A DNA stretch of 64,000 nucleotides from DAOMNN01 sp035443825 (GTDB taxonomy: Bacteria; Pseudomonadota; Gammaproteobacteria; Burkholderiales; Rhodocyclaceae), in contig DAOMNN010000008.1 in the NCBI GenBank assembly GCA_035443825.1, positions 1 through 64,000 on the forward strand. The letters run 5' to 3'. The position numbers and the translations under genes were made by a program. Under the pieces are notes generated by a model, which saw only the letters and a list, made by a program, of their open reading frames with translations, was not told where the DNA came from and made no database searches. This document shows, one piece after another, positions 55,243-62,748 of the stretch. Each line of letters starts with the position of its first letter. Position 1 is the first letter of the stretch.

Positions 55243-55367
55243 CTGGCCGACCTCTGGATGGCCTCGCCGCCCCTCTCGATATCCTTGCCGACGCCGTGAA
55301 TGGTGTTGCAGCCTGCCGCGAAAAAACCCAGGACGGCGAGGGAAATCACGATGAGCAGTCTGTTCAA
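55239..55367 (-). CDS. Entericidin A/B family small lipoprotein
   Basis: A 42-aa protein starting with TTG, with AGGAG six bases upstream. A hydrophobic leader (NRLLIVISLAVLGFFAAGC) ends in a lipobox-like AAGC, followed by CNTIHGVGKDIERGGEAI, matching the entericidin core CNTxxGxGxDIxxGGxAI. It lies between leuC (17 bases upstream) and leuD (4-base overlap). Entericidins are small cell-envelope lipoproteins described as an antidote/bacteriolysis pair in E. coli. Its presence in the leucine operon is a recurring betaproteobacterial arrangement, with no known reason. The TTG start makes it easy to miss. Confidence 0.88.
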   Translation of the reverse strand: MNRLLIVISLAVLGFFAAGCNTIHGVGKDIERGGEAIQRSAR

Positions 55368-55384
55368 TTTCGTCTCCTGATGGG

Positions 55385-56794
55385 TCAGATCAATGTGCGT
55401 ACATCGGTGAAGCGTCCCGTGACCGCGGCTGCCGCCGCCATCGCCGGACTGACAAGGTGGGTTCGCCCCCCGGCACCCTGGCGCCCCTCGAAATTACGGT
55501 TCGAGGTGGAAGCGCAATGCTCGCCCGGCTCGAGTCGATCTGCATTCATCGCGAGGCACATCGAGCAGCCTGGTTCGCGCCATTCGAAGCCCGCCGCGAT
55601 GAAGATCTCATCCAGACCCTCCGCCTCGGCCTGACGCTTGACTAGCCCTGAACCGGGAACGACCAGCACGCGCTTTACGCCGGGCGCCTTGAACCGACCC
55701 CGCGCAATGGCTGCCGCTTCGCGAAGATCCTCGATGCGCGAATTCGTGCACGATCCGATGAACACCTGGTCTACGGGGATCTCGCCAATCGGGGTATTCG
55801 CGGCAAGGCCCATGTACTTGAGCGCGCGCTCCATGCCCTCGCGCTTGACCGGATCACTCACCGACGCCGGATCGGGAACGCGGCCACCAATCGGCGCGAC
55901 CATTTCCGGTGACGTCCCCCACGTAACCTGCGGTTCGATCAATGCTGCATCCAGTTCGACGACCCGGTCGAACTCGGCACCTTCATCCGAATGCAGTGTC
56001 CGCCAATAAGCGACCGCCTGCTCCCACAACGACCCAGTCGGGGCATAGGGTCTGCCCTCGAGATAAGCGATGGTGACATCATCAACCGCGACCATGCCGG
56101 CACGTGCCCCGGCCTCGATCGCCATGTTGCATACGGTCATACGCCCTTCCATCGAGAGGGATCGAATAGCATTGCCCCCGAACTCGATCGCGTAACCCGT
56201 TCCACCCGCGGTACCGATCACGCCGATGATCGCGAGCACGACATCCTTGGCCGTCACACCGCGCGGCAGTTGGCCGTCGACGCGCACGAGCATGGTCCTG
56301 GAGCGCTTCTGCAAGAGGCACTGCGTCGCCAGCACATGCTCGACCTCCGACGTTCCGATGCCGTGCGCGAGACAGGCGAACGCCCCGTGTGTGGACGTGT
56401 GCGAATCGCCGCACACCACGGTCATTCCGGGAAGTGTCGCGCCGTTCTCGGGACCGATCACATGAACGATGCCCTGGCGCTCGTGCTTGAAAGGAAAGTA
56501 AGCAAGGGCGCCGACTTGCCGGATGTTCTCATCGAGCGTTTCGACCTGTTGCCGCGACACCGGATCCTTGATCCCCTCTTCCCAGTGATCGGTCGGCGTA
56601 TTGTGATCGGCCGTCGCAACGATGGAACTGACGCGCCACGGCTTGCGCCCAGCCAGCTTGAGGCCTTCGAAGGCTTGCGGGCTGGTGACCTCGTGAACCA
56701 GGTGTCGATCGATGTAGATCAACGCCGTGCCATCCGCCTCCTGGCGGACGAGATGGCTCAACCAGAGTTTTTCGTACAGGGTTTGCGGCTTCAT
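55385..56794 (-). CDS. leuC: 3-Isopropylmalate dehydratase large subunit
   Basis: A 469-aa aconitase-family enzyme. [4Fe-4S] cysteines in FIGSCTNSRIEDL and GCSMCLAMN; substrate motifs VCGDSHTSTHGAF and TTP-like DHNTPTD. Start ATG 56792-56794 (MKPQTLYEKLW). With LeuD isomerises isopropylmalate. The 132-base gap to the M48 gene shows no obvious leucine-rich leader peptide. Confidence 0.97.
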   Translation of the reverse strand: MKPQTLYEKLWLSHLVRQEADGTALIYIDRHLVHEVTSPQAFEGLKLAGRKPWRVSSIVATADHNTPTDHWEEGIKDPVSRQQVETLDENIRQVGALAYFPFKHERQGIVHVIGPENGATLPGMTVVCGDSHTSTHGAFACLAHGIGTSEVEHVLATQCLLQKRSRTMLVRVDGQLPRGVTAKDVVLAIIGVIGTAGGTGYAIEFGGNAIRSLSMEGRMTVCNMAIEAGARAGMVAVDDVTIAYLEGRPYAPTGSLWEQAVAYWRTLHSDEGAEFDRVVELDAALIEPQVTWGTSPEMVAPIGGRVPDPASVSDPVKREGMERALKYMGLAANTPIGEIPVDQVFIGSCTNSRIEDLREAAAIARGRFKAPGVKRVLVVPGSGLVKRQAEAEGLDEIFIAAGFEWREPGCSMCLAMNADRLEPGEHCASTSNRNFEGRQGAGGRTHLVSPAMAAAAAVTGRFTDVRTLI

Positions 56795-56926
56795 CCGTAG
56801 TGTTCCAACAATCACGTTTGCAAAGGTCCAATCGACGCATTCGCCGTCGGCGGCGCAAGAGAACAGCTTGTAACGCCGCGGGTAAACAGCCGTTGATTAT
56901 TTCACAGCGGGCAAGCCGTGAATAGT

Positions 56927-57745
56927 TCAGCGCCTTGCGGCCTGATACAACGGCATGACCCGTGCCGCGGCATCACTCAGTTCGCGCTTGCGGTTGGCAT
57001 GACTCGGGTGCGTCGACAGCCACTGCGGCGGGGCTGCATTCGAACGGGTCGACATCTTGTCCCAGAGTGACACTGCTGCTCGCGGATCATAGCCGGCCCT
57101 TGCCGCAAGTTCGACGCCGATCCGATCGGCTTCGGTCTCGTGCAGTCTGGAATGAGGCAATTCGAAGGTGACCTTGGCTACCGTACCCATCAGGTCCTGC
57201 CCGATCTCTCCGACGCCGAGGATGGCTCCGGCCACCGAAACACCCAGGCCCGTGGCCACCGAGCGCGACGCACGCTCGCGCGCATGCTCGCGCAGTGCAT
57301 GCGCCATCTCGTGCCCGAGGACCGCCGCGATCTCATCGTCACTGAGTTTCAACTGATCGATCAGACCCGAGTAGATCGCCATTTTTCCACCCGCCATGCA
57401 CCATGCGTTCAGCTGATCCGACTGGATCACGTTGATTTCCCAGTTCCAGCGCAGCGCGTCGGTCCTGAATGCTCCCGTTTGTGCAATCAGGCGGCGGGTG
57501 ATCGCGCGCACTCTCGCGAGCTGTTGGGCACTGCGATTCAGCGCGTTCTGCTTGCGCGCTTCCGCCAGTATCTGCTGATACTGTTGATTGGACGCCTCGG
57601 CCATCTGCTGCGCGGAGACCATCATCATCTGCGAGCGATCCACGCCCACAGTGCCGGCACCGGTCGTCTGCACCGTCTGGCATGCGGCGAGCATCGTTCC
57701 TGCGAGCAGGACGGCCATCAGATTCGCGATCCACTTGCTTCTCAT
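56927..57745 (-). CDS. M48-family metalloprotease lipoprotein
   Basis: A 272-aa protein with a lipoprotein signal peptide (lipobox LAAC, Cys22). Zinc protease motif HEMAH at about residue 143, third ligand Glu in HETEADRIG. Resembles periplasmic/outer-membrane proteases LoiP/YcaL that clear misassembled outer-membrane proteins. The middle has a Gln/Ala-rich helix. Placed between the MFS and leuC genes; co-direction only. Confidence 0.9.
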   Translation of the reverse strand: MRSKWIANLMAVLLAGTMLAACQTVQTTGAGTVGVDRSQMMMVSAQQMAEASNQQYQQILAEARKQNALNRSAQQLARVRAITRRLIAQTGAFRTDALRWNWEINVIQSDQLNAWCMAGGKMAIYSGLIDQLKLSDDEIAAVLGHEMAHALREHARERASRSVATGLGVSVAGAILGVGEIGQDLMGTVAKVTFELPHSRLHETEADRIGVELAARAGYDPRAAVSLWDKMSTRSNAAPPQWLSTHPSHANRKRELSDAAARVMPLYQAARR

Positions 57746-57776
57746 TCTGATCCACTCCCGTTCGACACGATCGATC

Positions 57777-58913
57777 TCACCGGATGTGCTTCCAACCGCG
57801 CATCAACCACACCAGTCCGACAAGCGCCAGTCCGGAACCGATCGTAAACGTCCACGCCGGACCGATACTCTCCCAGGTCACCCCACTCAGCAGCCCACCG
57901 AGCATTCCTCCGGCCCCGAATGACAGGCTCCCGTACAGTGCCTGCCCCCTCGATTGGAGCTTGCCTGGGAACCATTGGTTCACAAGTGCGATCGCAGCGG
58001 CGTGATAAGCACCGAATGTCGCACCGTGGAGCAGTTGCGCACCAAGTAGCACCCCGAGGCTGCCCACGCCCCAGCCGATCATCACGAAGCGCACTATAGC
58101 GGACAGGAACGCGACCAGCAGGATTGCACGCATGGAGAATCGGCGCATCAAGCGCGGCATGACCAGAAAGACGGCGATCTCCGCCACGACCCCGAGCGTC
58201 CACATCCAGCCCACCACCGATTTCCCGTAGCCATTATCGACGAGATAGATGGAGTAGAAGATATACAAGGCCCCGTGAGCTGCCGACATGAAGAAACAGC
58301 CCCCCAGCAGGGCCTTGACCTCCGGGCGGCGCAGCGTCGCAACCAGACTGATGCCTTCGCGCTGTCCGGGTACGGTGCCGGCATCCGGAACCATGAACGC
58401 GTACACCACGATTCCTCCGAGCACGAGGGCGGTCATCCAGAGTATCGACGCAATCGGAAGATGATCGAGCGCATAGCCTATGCCCAGCACCGCCGCGATG
58501 AACCCGACCGAACCCCACACCCGAATACTGCTGTAGCGGTGACCCTCGCTCCCCAGATGATTGAAGGTGAGGCTCTCGACCAGCGGCAGGGCCGCGCTCC
58601 AGAAGAAGGCCATGAGCGCCATACCTATGAAAACACCGGCGAATTCGGTCGTGAGGAAGAAGATCGAAAAACCGGCCAGACTCGCCAATGCCGACAGGCG
58701 CACGATCGGAACGCGCATTCCGCTACGTTCGGCGAGCCAGCCCCAGAGATTGGGCGCGACGATACGCATCACCTGCATCAGCGACATCAGAACCGCGATG
58801 TTCGTCGCCGAGAAACTCAGCGACTGAAGATAGAGCGCAAAATACGGCGAGAAGGCGCCGATGAACGCGAAATAGAAAAAGTAGTAACCGGACAGACGCC
58901 AGTAGGGGAGCAT
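57777..58913 (-). CDS. MFS transporter (MFS_1_like, HcaT/nucleoside-symporter type)
   Basis: A 378-aa protein with 12 predicted membrane helices, starting MLPYWRLSGYYFFYFAFIGAFSPYF, the conserved N-terminus of the MFS_1_like group (HcaT and relatives). A repeat of the MFS loop LWGWLAERSGMR lies after helix 2. Substrate not predictable. An earlier GTG start is possible but would add a basic leader. 29 bases after aroC, 31 before the M48 gene. Confidence 0.88.
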   Translation of the reverse strand: MLPYWRLSGYYFFYFAFIGAFSPYFALYLQSLSFSATNIAVLMSLMQVMRIVAPNLWGWLAERSGMRVPIVRLSALASLAGFSIFFLTTEFAGVFIGMALMAFFWSAALPLVESLTFNHLGSEGHRYSSIRVWGSVGFIAAVLGIGYALDHLPIASILWMTALVLGGIVVYAFMVPDAGTVPGQREGISLVATLRRPEVKALLGGCFFMSAAHGALYIFYSIYLVDNGYGKSVVGWMWTLGVVAEIAVFLVMPRLMRRFSMRAILLVAFLSAIVRFVMIGWGVGSLGVLLGAQLLHGATFGAYHAAAIALVNQWFPGKLQSRGQALYGSLSFGAGGMLGGLLSGVTWESIGPAWTFTIGSGLALVGLVWLMRGWKHIR

Positions 58914-58942
58914 GTCCGAGCGCAACCGCACGACCCTGGTCG

Positions 58943-60234
58943 TCAGCGCTCCGTAGGCGAAGGCGGTTGCTGACTGCCCTCGGGCGCGAGGGCCGCAATT
59001 CGCGGCGTCGTCGTCACCACGTCGCCGCACTGGGCACGGTGACGCAGCGCATGATCGATCAGCACCAGCGCCAACATCGCCTCTGCGATCGGCGTGGCGC
59101 GGATGCCGACGCAGGGATCGTGCCGCCCATGCGTATTCACGATCACCGGCTGACCCTGCTTGTCGACCGAACGGCGGTCGAGGCGGACGCTCGAGGTGGG
59201 CTTGATCGCAATGCTGACAATGACGTCCTGCCCGGTGGAAATGCCCCCCAGCACGCCGCCGGCGTTATTGGAGAGGAAACCGTCCGGCATCATCTCGTCG
59301 GAGTGCTCCGTGCCTTTCTGCGCCACGCTCCCGAAGCCGGCGCCGATCTCGACGCCCTTGACCGCGTTGATGCCCATCATCGCCTGGGCGATGTCGGCGT
59401 CAAGACGGTCGTAGACCGGCTCGCCCCAACCCACGGGCACCCCGCTCGCGACGACGTTGATACGCGCTCCGATGGAATCACCGGACTTGCGCAAGGCGTC
59501 CATGTACGACTCGAGTTCGGGGACGATCGCAGCATTGGGCACAAAGAAGGGATTGCGATCCACCTCGTGCCAGTCGACGAAGGGAACCTCGACCGCGCCC
59601 AACTGCGCCATGTAGCCCCGCACCACAATCCCGTAGCGTTCGTGCAGCCACTTGCGTGCGATCGCGCCTGCCGCGACGCGCACCGCAGTCTCGCGTGCCG
59701 AAGAGCGTCCCCCGCCCCGATGATCGCGCACCCCGTACTTCTGCCAGTAGGCATAGTCGGCGTGCCCGGGCCGGAACGTCTCGGCGATGTTGCCGTAATC
59801 GCGCGAGCNNNNNNNNNNNNNNNNNNNNNNNNNNNNNNNNNNNNNNNNNNNNNNNNNNNNNNNNNNNNNNNNNNNNNNNNNNNNNNNNNNNNNNNNNNNN
59901 NNNNNNNNTAGTCGGCGTGCCCGGGCCGGAACGTCTCGGCGATGTTGCCGTAATCGCGCGAGCGCTGGTCCTGGTTGCGGATCAGCATCGCGATCGGCGT
60001 GCCGGTGGTCAATCCTTCGAATACCCCGGAGAGTATTTCGACCTCGTCCGGCTCCTTGCGCTGGGTGACATGGCGGGACGTGCCCGGCTTGCGCCGGTCG
60101 AGTTCGGCCTGGATGTCAGCCGTCGACAGGCTCAGACCCGGCGGGCAACCGTCGACCACGCAACCGATTGCAGGGCCGTGCGATTCGCCGAAGGAAGTGA
60201 CGCAGAAAAGCTTGCCTGTGGTATTGCCCGACAT
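58943..60234 (-). CDS. aroC: Chorismate synthase, interrupted by an assembly gap
   Basis: The gene contains 100 N (59809-59908). The 55 bases 59754-59808 recur exactly at 59909-59963. Removing one copy and the Ns gives a continuous 378-aa protein: N-terminus MSGNTTGKLFCVTSFGESHG, then FRPGHADY...YWQKYG, GGGRSSARETA, and GISTGQDV. Without the collapse the frame shifts (155 extra bases). Makes chorismate from EPSP using reduced FMN. Length slightly above E. coli (361). The C-terminus is extended and Gln/Pro-rich. Confidence 0.95.
59754..59963. other. Scaffold gap with duplicated 55-bp flanks (2)
   Basis: Same pattern as the gap at 28162: exactly 100 N with identical 55-base flanks, so the contigs overlap by one k-mer and no sequence is really missing. 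Confidence 0.95.
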
Positions 60235-60365
60235 GGAAAACTCGCCAGAAAATCAGGGATCGCAGGCCGCGCAGTTTAGCACAGCCGCGTGCTTCAGCCC
60301 CGGGCAACGACAAGCGGGCACGGGTCTTCGCGTCGGGTGTACCGCCGCACTCGACGGCCGCTCAA

Positions 60366-60403
60366 GGCGTGTTCCCATTCGCCATGGCGAACGAGCACTC
60401 CCC
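60366..60403. repeat. Degenerate copy of the 44-bp palindrome
   Basis: Same core CATTCGCCATGGCGAA as the perfect palindrome at 48896-48939; outer arms have diverged (GGCGTGTTCC against CGAGCACTCCCC). It lies 5 bases after the ilvN stop, in the ilvN-aroC gap. Confidence 0.75.
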
Positions 60404-60408
60404 CTGAC

Positions 60409-60723
60409 TCAATGGAAGAACCGCTCCAGCCGCTCGAAGACTTCGTGTTCCGCTGCGTGACGCCTGACCGACAGCACGTCGATGAGCTTCTCGAGTTGCA
60501 GGATCATCTGCTCCAGCCGCTGATCCTCGAAAACCAGCAACCAGATGCGGCTGCGTTCCGGGTTGCTCATCGGCATGCACAGAATCCCTTCGACGTTGAA
60601 CGCACGACGGGCGAACAGGTTGCAGATGTGACTCATCACCCCCGGATGGTTGTTGACCTCCAGTTCCAGCACGACCTTGGCGAAACCCCTCTGCTGCAAC
60701 GGCTCGGCAACTTGCTCGATCAT
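60409..60723 (-). CDS. ilvN: Acetolactate synthase I small (regulatory) subunit
   Basis: A 104-aa ACT-domain protein. It has ELEVNNHPGVMSHICNLFARRAFNVEGILC and IWLLVFEDQRLEQMI, which match E. coli IlvN (96 aa) closely, rather than the longer IlvH (about 163 aa) usual in betaproteobacteria. Binds valine for feedback inhibition of IlvB. Starts two bases after the ilvB stop. Confidence 0.93.
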   Translation of the reverse strand: MIEQVAEPLQQRGFAKVVLELEVNNHPGVMSHICNLFARRAFNVEGILCMPMSNPERSRIWLLVFEDQRLEQMILQLEKLIDVLSVRRHAAEHEVFERLERFFH

Positions 60724-60725
60724 GC

Positions 60726-62396
60726 TCAGCCTCCGATCATTTCGGTGTTGGCGGCACCGGGCGGCACCATGGGATAGACGAACTGCTCGCGATCGATCGA
60801 CACGTGAATGAGGCACGGTCCGGGTTCGCCAAGCGCCTTCGCAAGCGTCGCGCGAGGATTGGCAGCATCATCGAGGTCGACCGACGCAATCCCGAACCCT
60901 TCCGCGATCTTCAGAAAATCGGGGGCGCCGCGGTATTTCGATGCGAACACACGCTTGCCGTAGAACAGGTTCTGCTGCTGGTAAACAAGACCGAGCGAGT
61001 TGTTGTTCATCAGTATGATCTTGACGTTCAGGCCTTCCTCGGCCAGCGTCGCAAGCTCCTGGATGTTCATCTTCAGGCTCCCGTCTCCCGAGAAGCACAC
61101 CACGGTGCGTTCCGGGGCGGCAAGTGCCGCACCGATGGCGGCCGGCATGCCGAAGCCCATGGTGCCCAGTCCACCCGAGGTCAGCCACTGGCGCGGACGC
61201 CGGAACGGATATGCCTGCGCAACCCACATCTGGTGCTGTCCCACGTCGGTCGTGATGATCACTTCGTCATCGAGTGCGGCGGCGACGGCATGGACCAGAC
61301 CGTAATGGCTGCGCGGATCGTCGAGACCCGGCATCTGCATCGGGAAACGGGTCTTGAGGCTCTGCACGTGCGACAGCCAGCGCTTGCGCAGCTTGACCTT
61401 GATCCGCGGCAACAGGGCTTCGAGCACCCGCCCAACGTCGCCATTGATCGCGACATGCGCGGCCTTGATCTTGTGCAGCTCGGAAGGATCGACATCGATG
61501 TGGATGATCCGGGCCCCCGGACAGAACTGCGCCGCCTTGCCGATCGCCCGGTCGTCGAAGCGCGCGCCCACGCATATCAGCAGGTCGGACCCTTCGAGCA
61601 CGAAGTTCGTATAGCGTGCCGCATGCATTCCGAGCATGCCGACCGACAGGGGATGATCGATCGGCATCGCACCGAGTCCCATCAGGGTCATCGTCGTCGG
61701 CAACCCGGCCTGCTCGGCGAGAGTCACCGCCTGATGCGAAGCACCCGAGTGGATCACCCCCCCTCCGAGGTAGAGCACCGGGCGTTCTGCATCGTTGATC
61801 ATCCGCGCAGCCTCTTCGATCGCAACGAGGTCGAGCGCTGGCCCGGGTTGCGGCGATGCCGGAGCCGGGAAAGCCTCAAACGCCACCGACTGGTTCTGAA
61901 CGTCCTTGGGCACGTCCACGAGCACCGGACCGGGCCGGCCGGACATCGCGATGCGAAACGCCTCCGGAATCACTTCGAGCAATTCCGCTGCGGAACGCAC
62001 AAGAAAGTTATGCTTGGTCACAGGCACCGTCATGCCGTAGATGTCCACTTCCTGGAAGGCATCGGTCCCGATCATGGAGAGCGGCACCTGCCCGGTAATC
62101 GCAACGAGCGGGATCGAGTCGAGCATCGCGTCAGCAATCGCCGTGACCAGATTGGTCGCACCAGGGCCGCTGGAAGCAAAACACACTTCGGGACGCCCGG
62201 AAACCCTGGCCATGCCCTGCGCGATGAAGCCCGCACCCTGTTCATGCCGGGCAAGCACATGCCGTATGCCGGAACTGCCCGAAAGTGCATCGTAAATGGG
62301 CAGGATCGCGCCTCCGGGGATCCCGGCAATGGTTCGTATGCCCTGGCGTTCGAGCAATCGAATGATCAGTTCTGCGCCGGTCATCTGCAGCATCAT
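60726..62396 (-). CDS. ilvB: Acetolactate synthase I large subunit
   Basis: A 556-aa ThDP enzyme. Catalytic Glu in HVLARHEQGAGFIAQGMAR, SSGPGATNLVTAIADA, FGARFDDRAIG-type core, ThDP motif GDGSLKMNIQELATLAE...MNNN, and the C-terminus YPMVPPGAANTEMIGG, near-identical in form to E. coli IlvB. Two adjacent ATGs (62396, 62393) follow AAGGAG. Preceded by a valine-rich leader peptide and attenuator. Confidence 0.96.
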   Translation of the reverse strand: MMLQMTGAELIIRLLERQGIRTIAGIPGGAILPIYDALSGSSGIRHVLARHEQGAGFIAQGMARVSGRPEVCFASSGPGATNLVTAIADAMLDSIPLVAITGQVPLSMIGTDAFQEVDIYGMTVPVTKHNFLVRSAAELLEVIPEAFRIAMSGRPGPVLVDVPKDVQNQSVAFEAFPAPASPQPGPALDLVAIEEAARMINDAERPVLYLGGGVIHSGASHQAVTLAEQAGLPTTMTLMGLGAMPIDHPLSVGMLGMHAARYTNFVLEGSDLLICVGARFDDRAIGKAAQFCPGARIIHIDVDPSELHKIKAAHVAINGDVGRVLEALLPRIKVKLRKRWLSHVQSLKTRFPMQMPGLDDPRSHYGLVHAVAAALDDEVIITTDVGQHQMWVAQAYPFRRPRQWLTSGGLGTMGFGMPAAIGAALAAPERTVVCFSGDGSLKMNIQELATLAEEGLNVKIILMNNNSLGLVYQQQNLFYGKRVFASKYRGAPDFLKIAEGFGIASVDLDDAANPRATLAKALGEPGPCLIHVSIDREQFVYPMVPPGAANTEMIGG

Positions 62397-62440
62397 CTTC
62401 TCCTTGCAGTCGGTTCGGCGGGCAGTGCGGCGGGGGAAAA

Positions 62441-62477
62441 GAAAAACCCCCACCGGGCCTGCGCGCCGGCGGGGGTT
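62441..62477 (-). terminator. ilvB attenuator terminator
   Basis: On the minus strand AACCCCCGCCGG pairs with CCGGTGGGGGTT, followed by TTTC and a further TTTT run. It lies between the leader-peptide stop (62511) and the ilvB ATG (62396), as in amino-acid attenuators. Confidence 0.9.
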
Positions 62478-62510
62478 GGATTCGGTGTGTCCTGCTTCTT
62501 GTCCTTGCCC

Positions 62511-62588
62511 TTACGACGCGTGCATGCCTACGCGTACTACTACGCGTACCGGCGATACTGCTGCGAAGGACTGGACCACAAGGTTCAT
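62511..62588 (-). CDS. ivbL: Valine-rich ilvB leader peptide (ivbL-like)
   Basis: A 25-residue ORF, MNLVVQSFAAVSPVRVVVRV then GMHAS, with eight valines, three of them consecutive. It resembles E. coli IvbL, whose leader contains AAVVVVRVVVVVG. Stop TAA, 34 bases before the attenuator stem. Ribosome stalling at Val codons when valyl-tRNA is scarce should favour read-through into ilvBN. The ribosome site is weak. Called by composition and context, not by size. Confidence 0.85.
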   Translation of the reverse strand: MNLVVQSFAAVSPVRVVVRVGMHAS

Positions 62589-62616
62589 TTTCTGGACAGG
62601 AGCAACTATGCCCTGC

Positions 62617-62646
62617 ATTCTAGCCATGCAGGACGATGAAGTACAA
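62617..62646 (-). promoter_or_regulatory. ilvB promoter
   Basis: Minus-strand -10 TAGAAT (62617-62622) and -35 TTGTAC (62641-62646) with an 18-base spacer. Predicted start about 62610, roughly 22 bases before the leader ATG. Confidence 0.65.
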
Positions 62647-62657
62647 GGGAAATATCA

Positions 62658-62692
62658 CCGGCGCCGGCCCCACGGGCACCTTCCGGCGCCGG
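62658..62692 (-). terminator. Hairpin after fadD
   Basis: Two CCGGCGCCGG words (62658-62667 and 62683-62692) separated by 15 bases; they can pair, with TGATATTT following on the minus strand. A possible terminator of the acyl-CoA ligase gene just before the ilvB promoter. Confidence 0.5.
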
Positions 62693-62748
62693 CAGGGTCG
62701 CCCGGGAGAGCAGCGGCGACGATGCGCAGACTGCGGCGCCAGGGGCGC

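Noticed and set aside
60804..62639. A 611-codon plus-strand frame across ilvB and its leader
   Set aside because: The minus strand carries IlvB, attenuator and leader peptide; the plus product has no domain.
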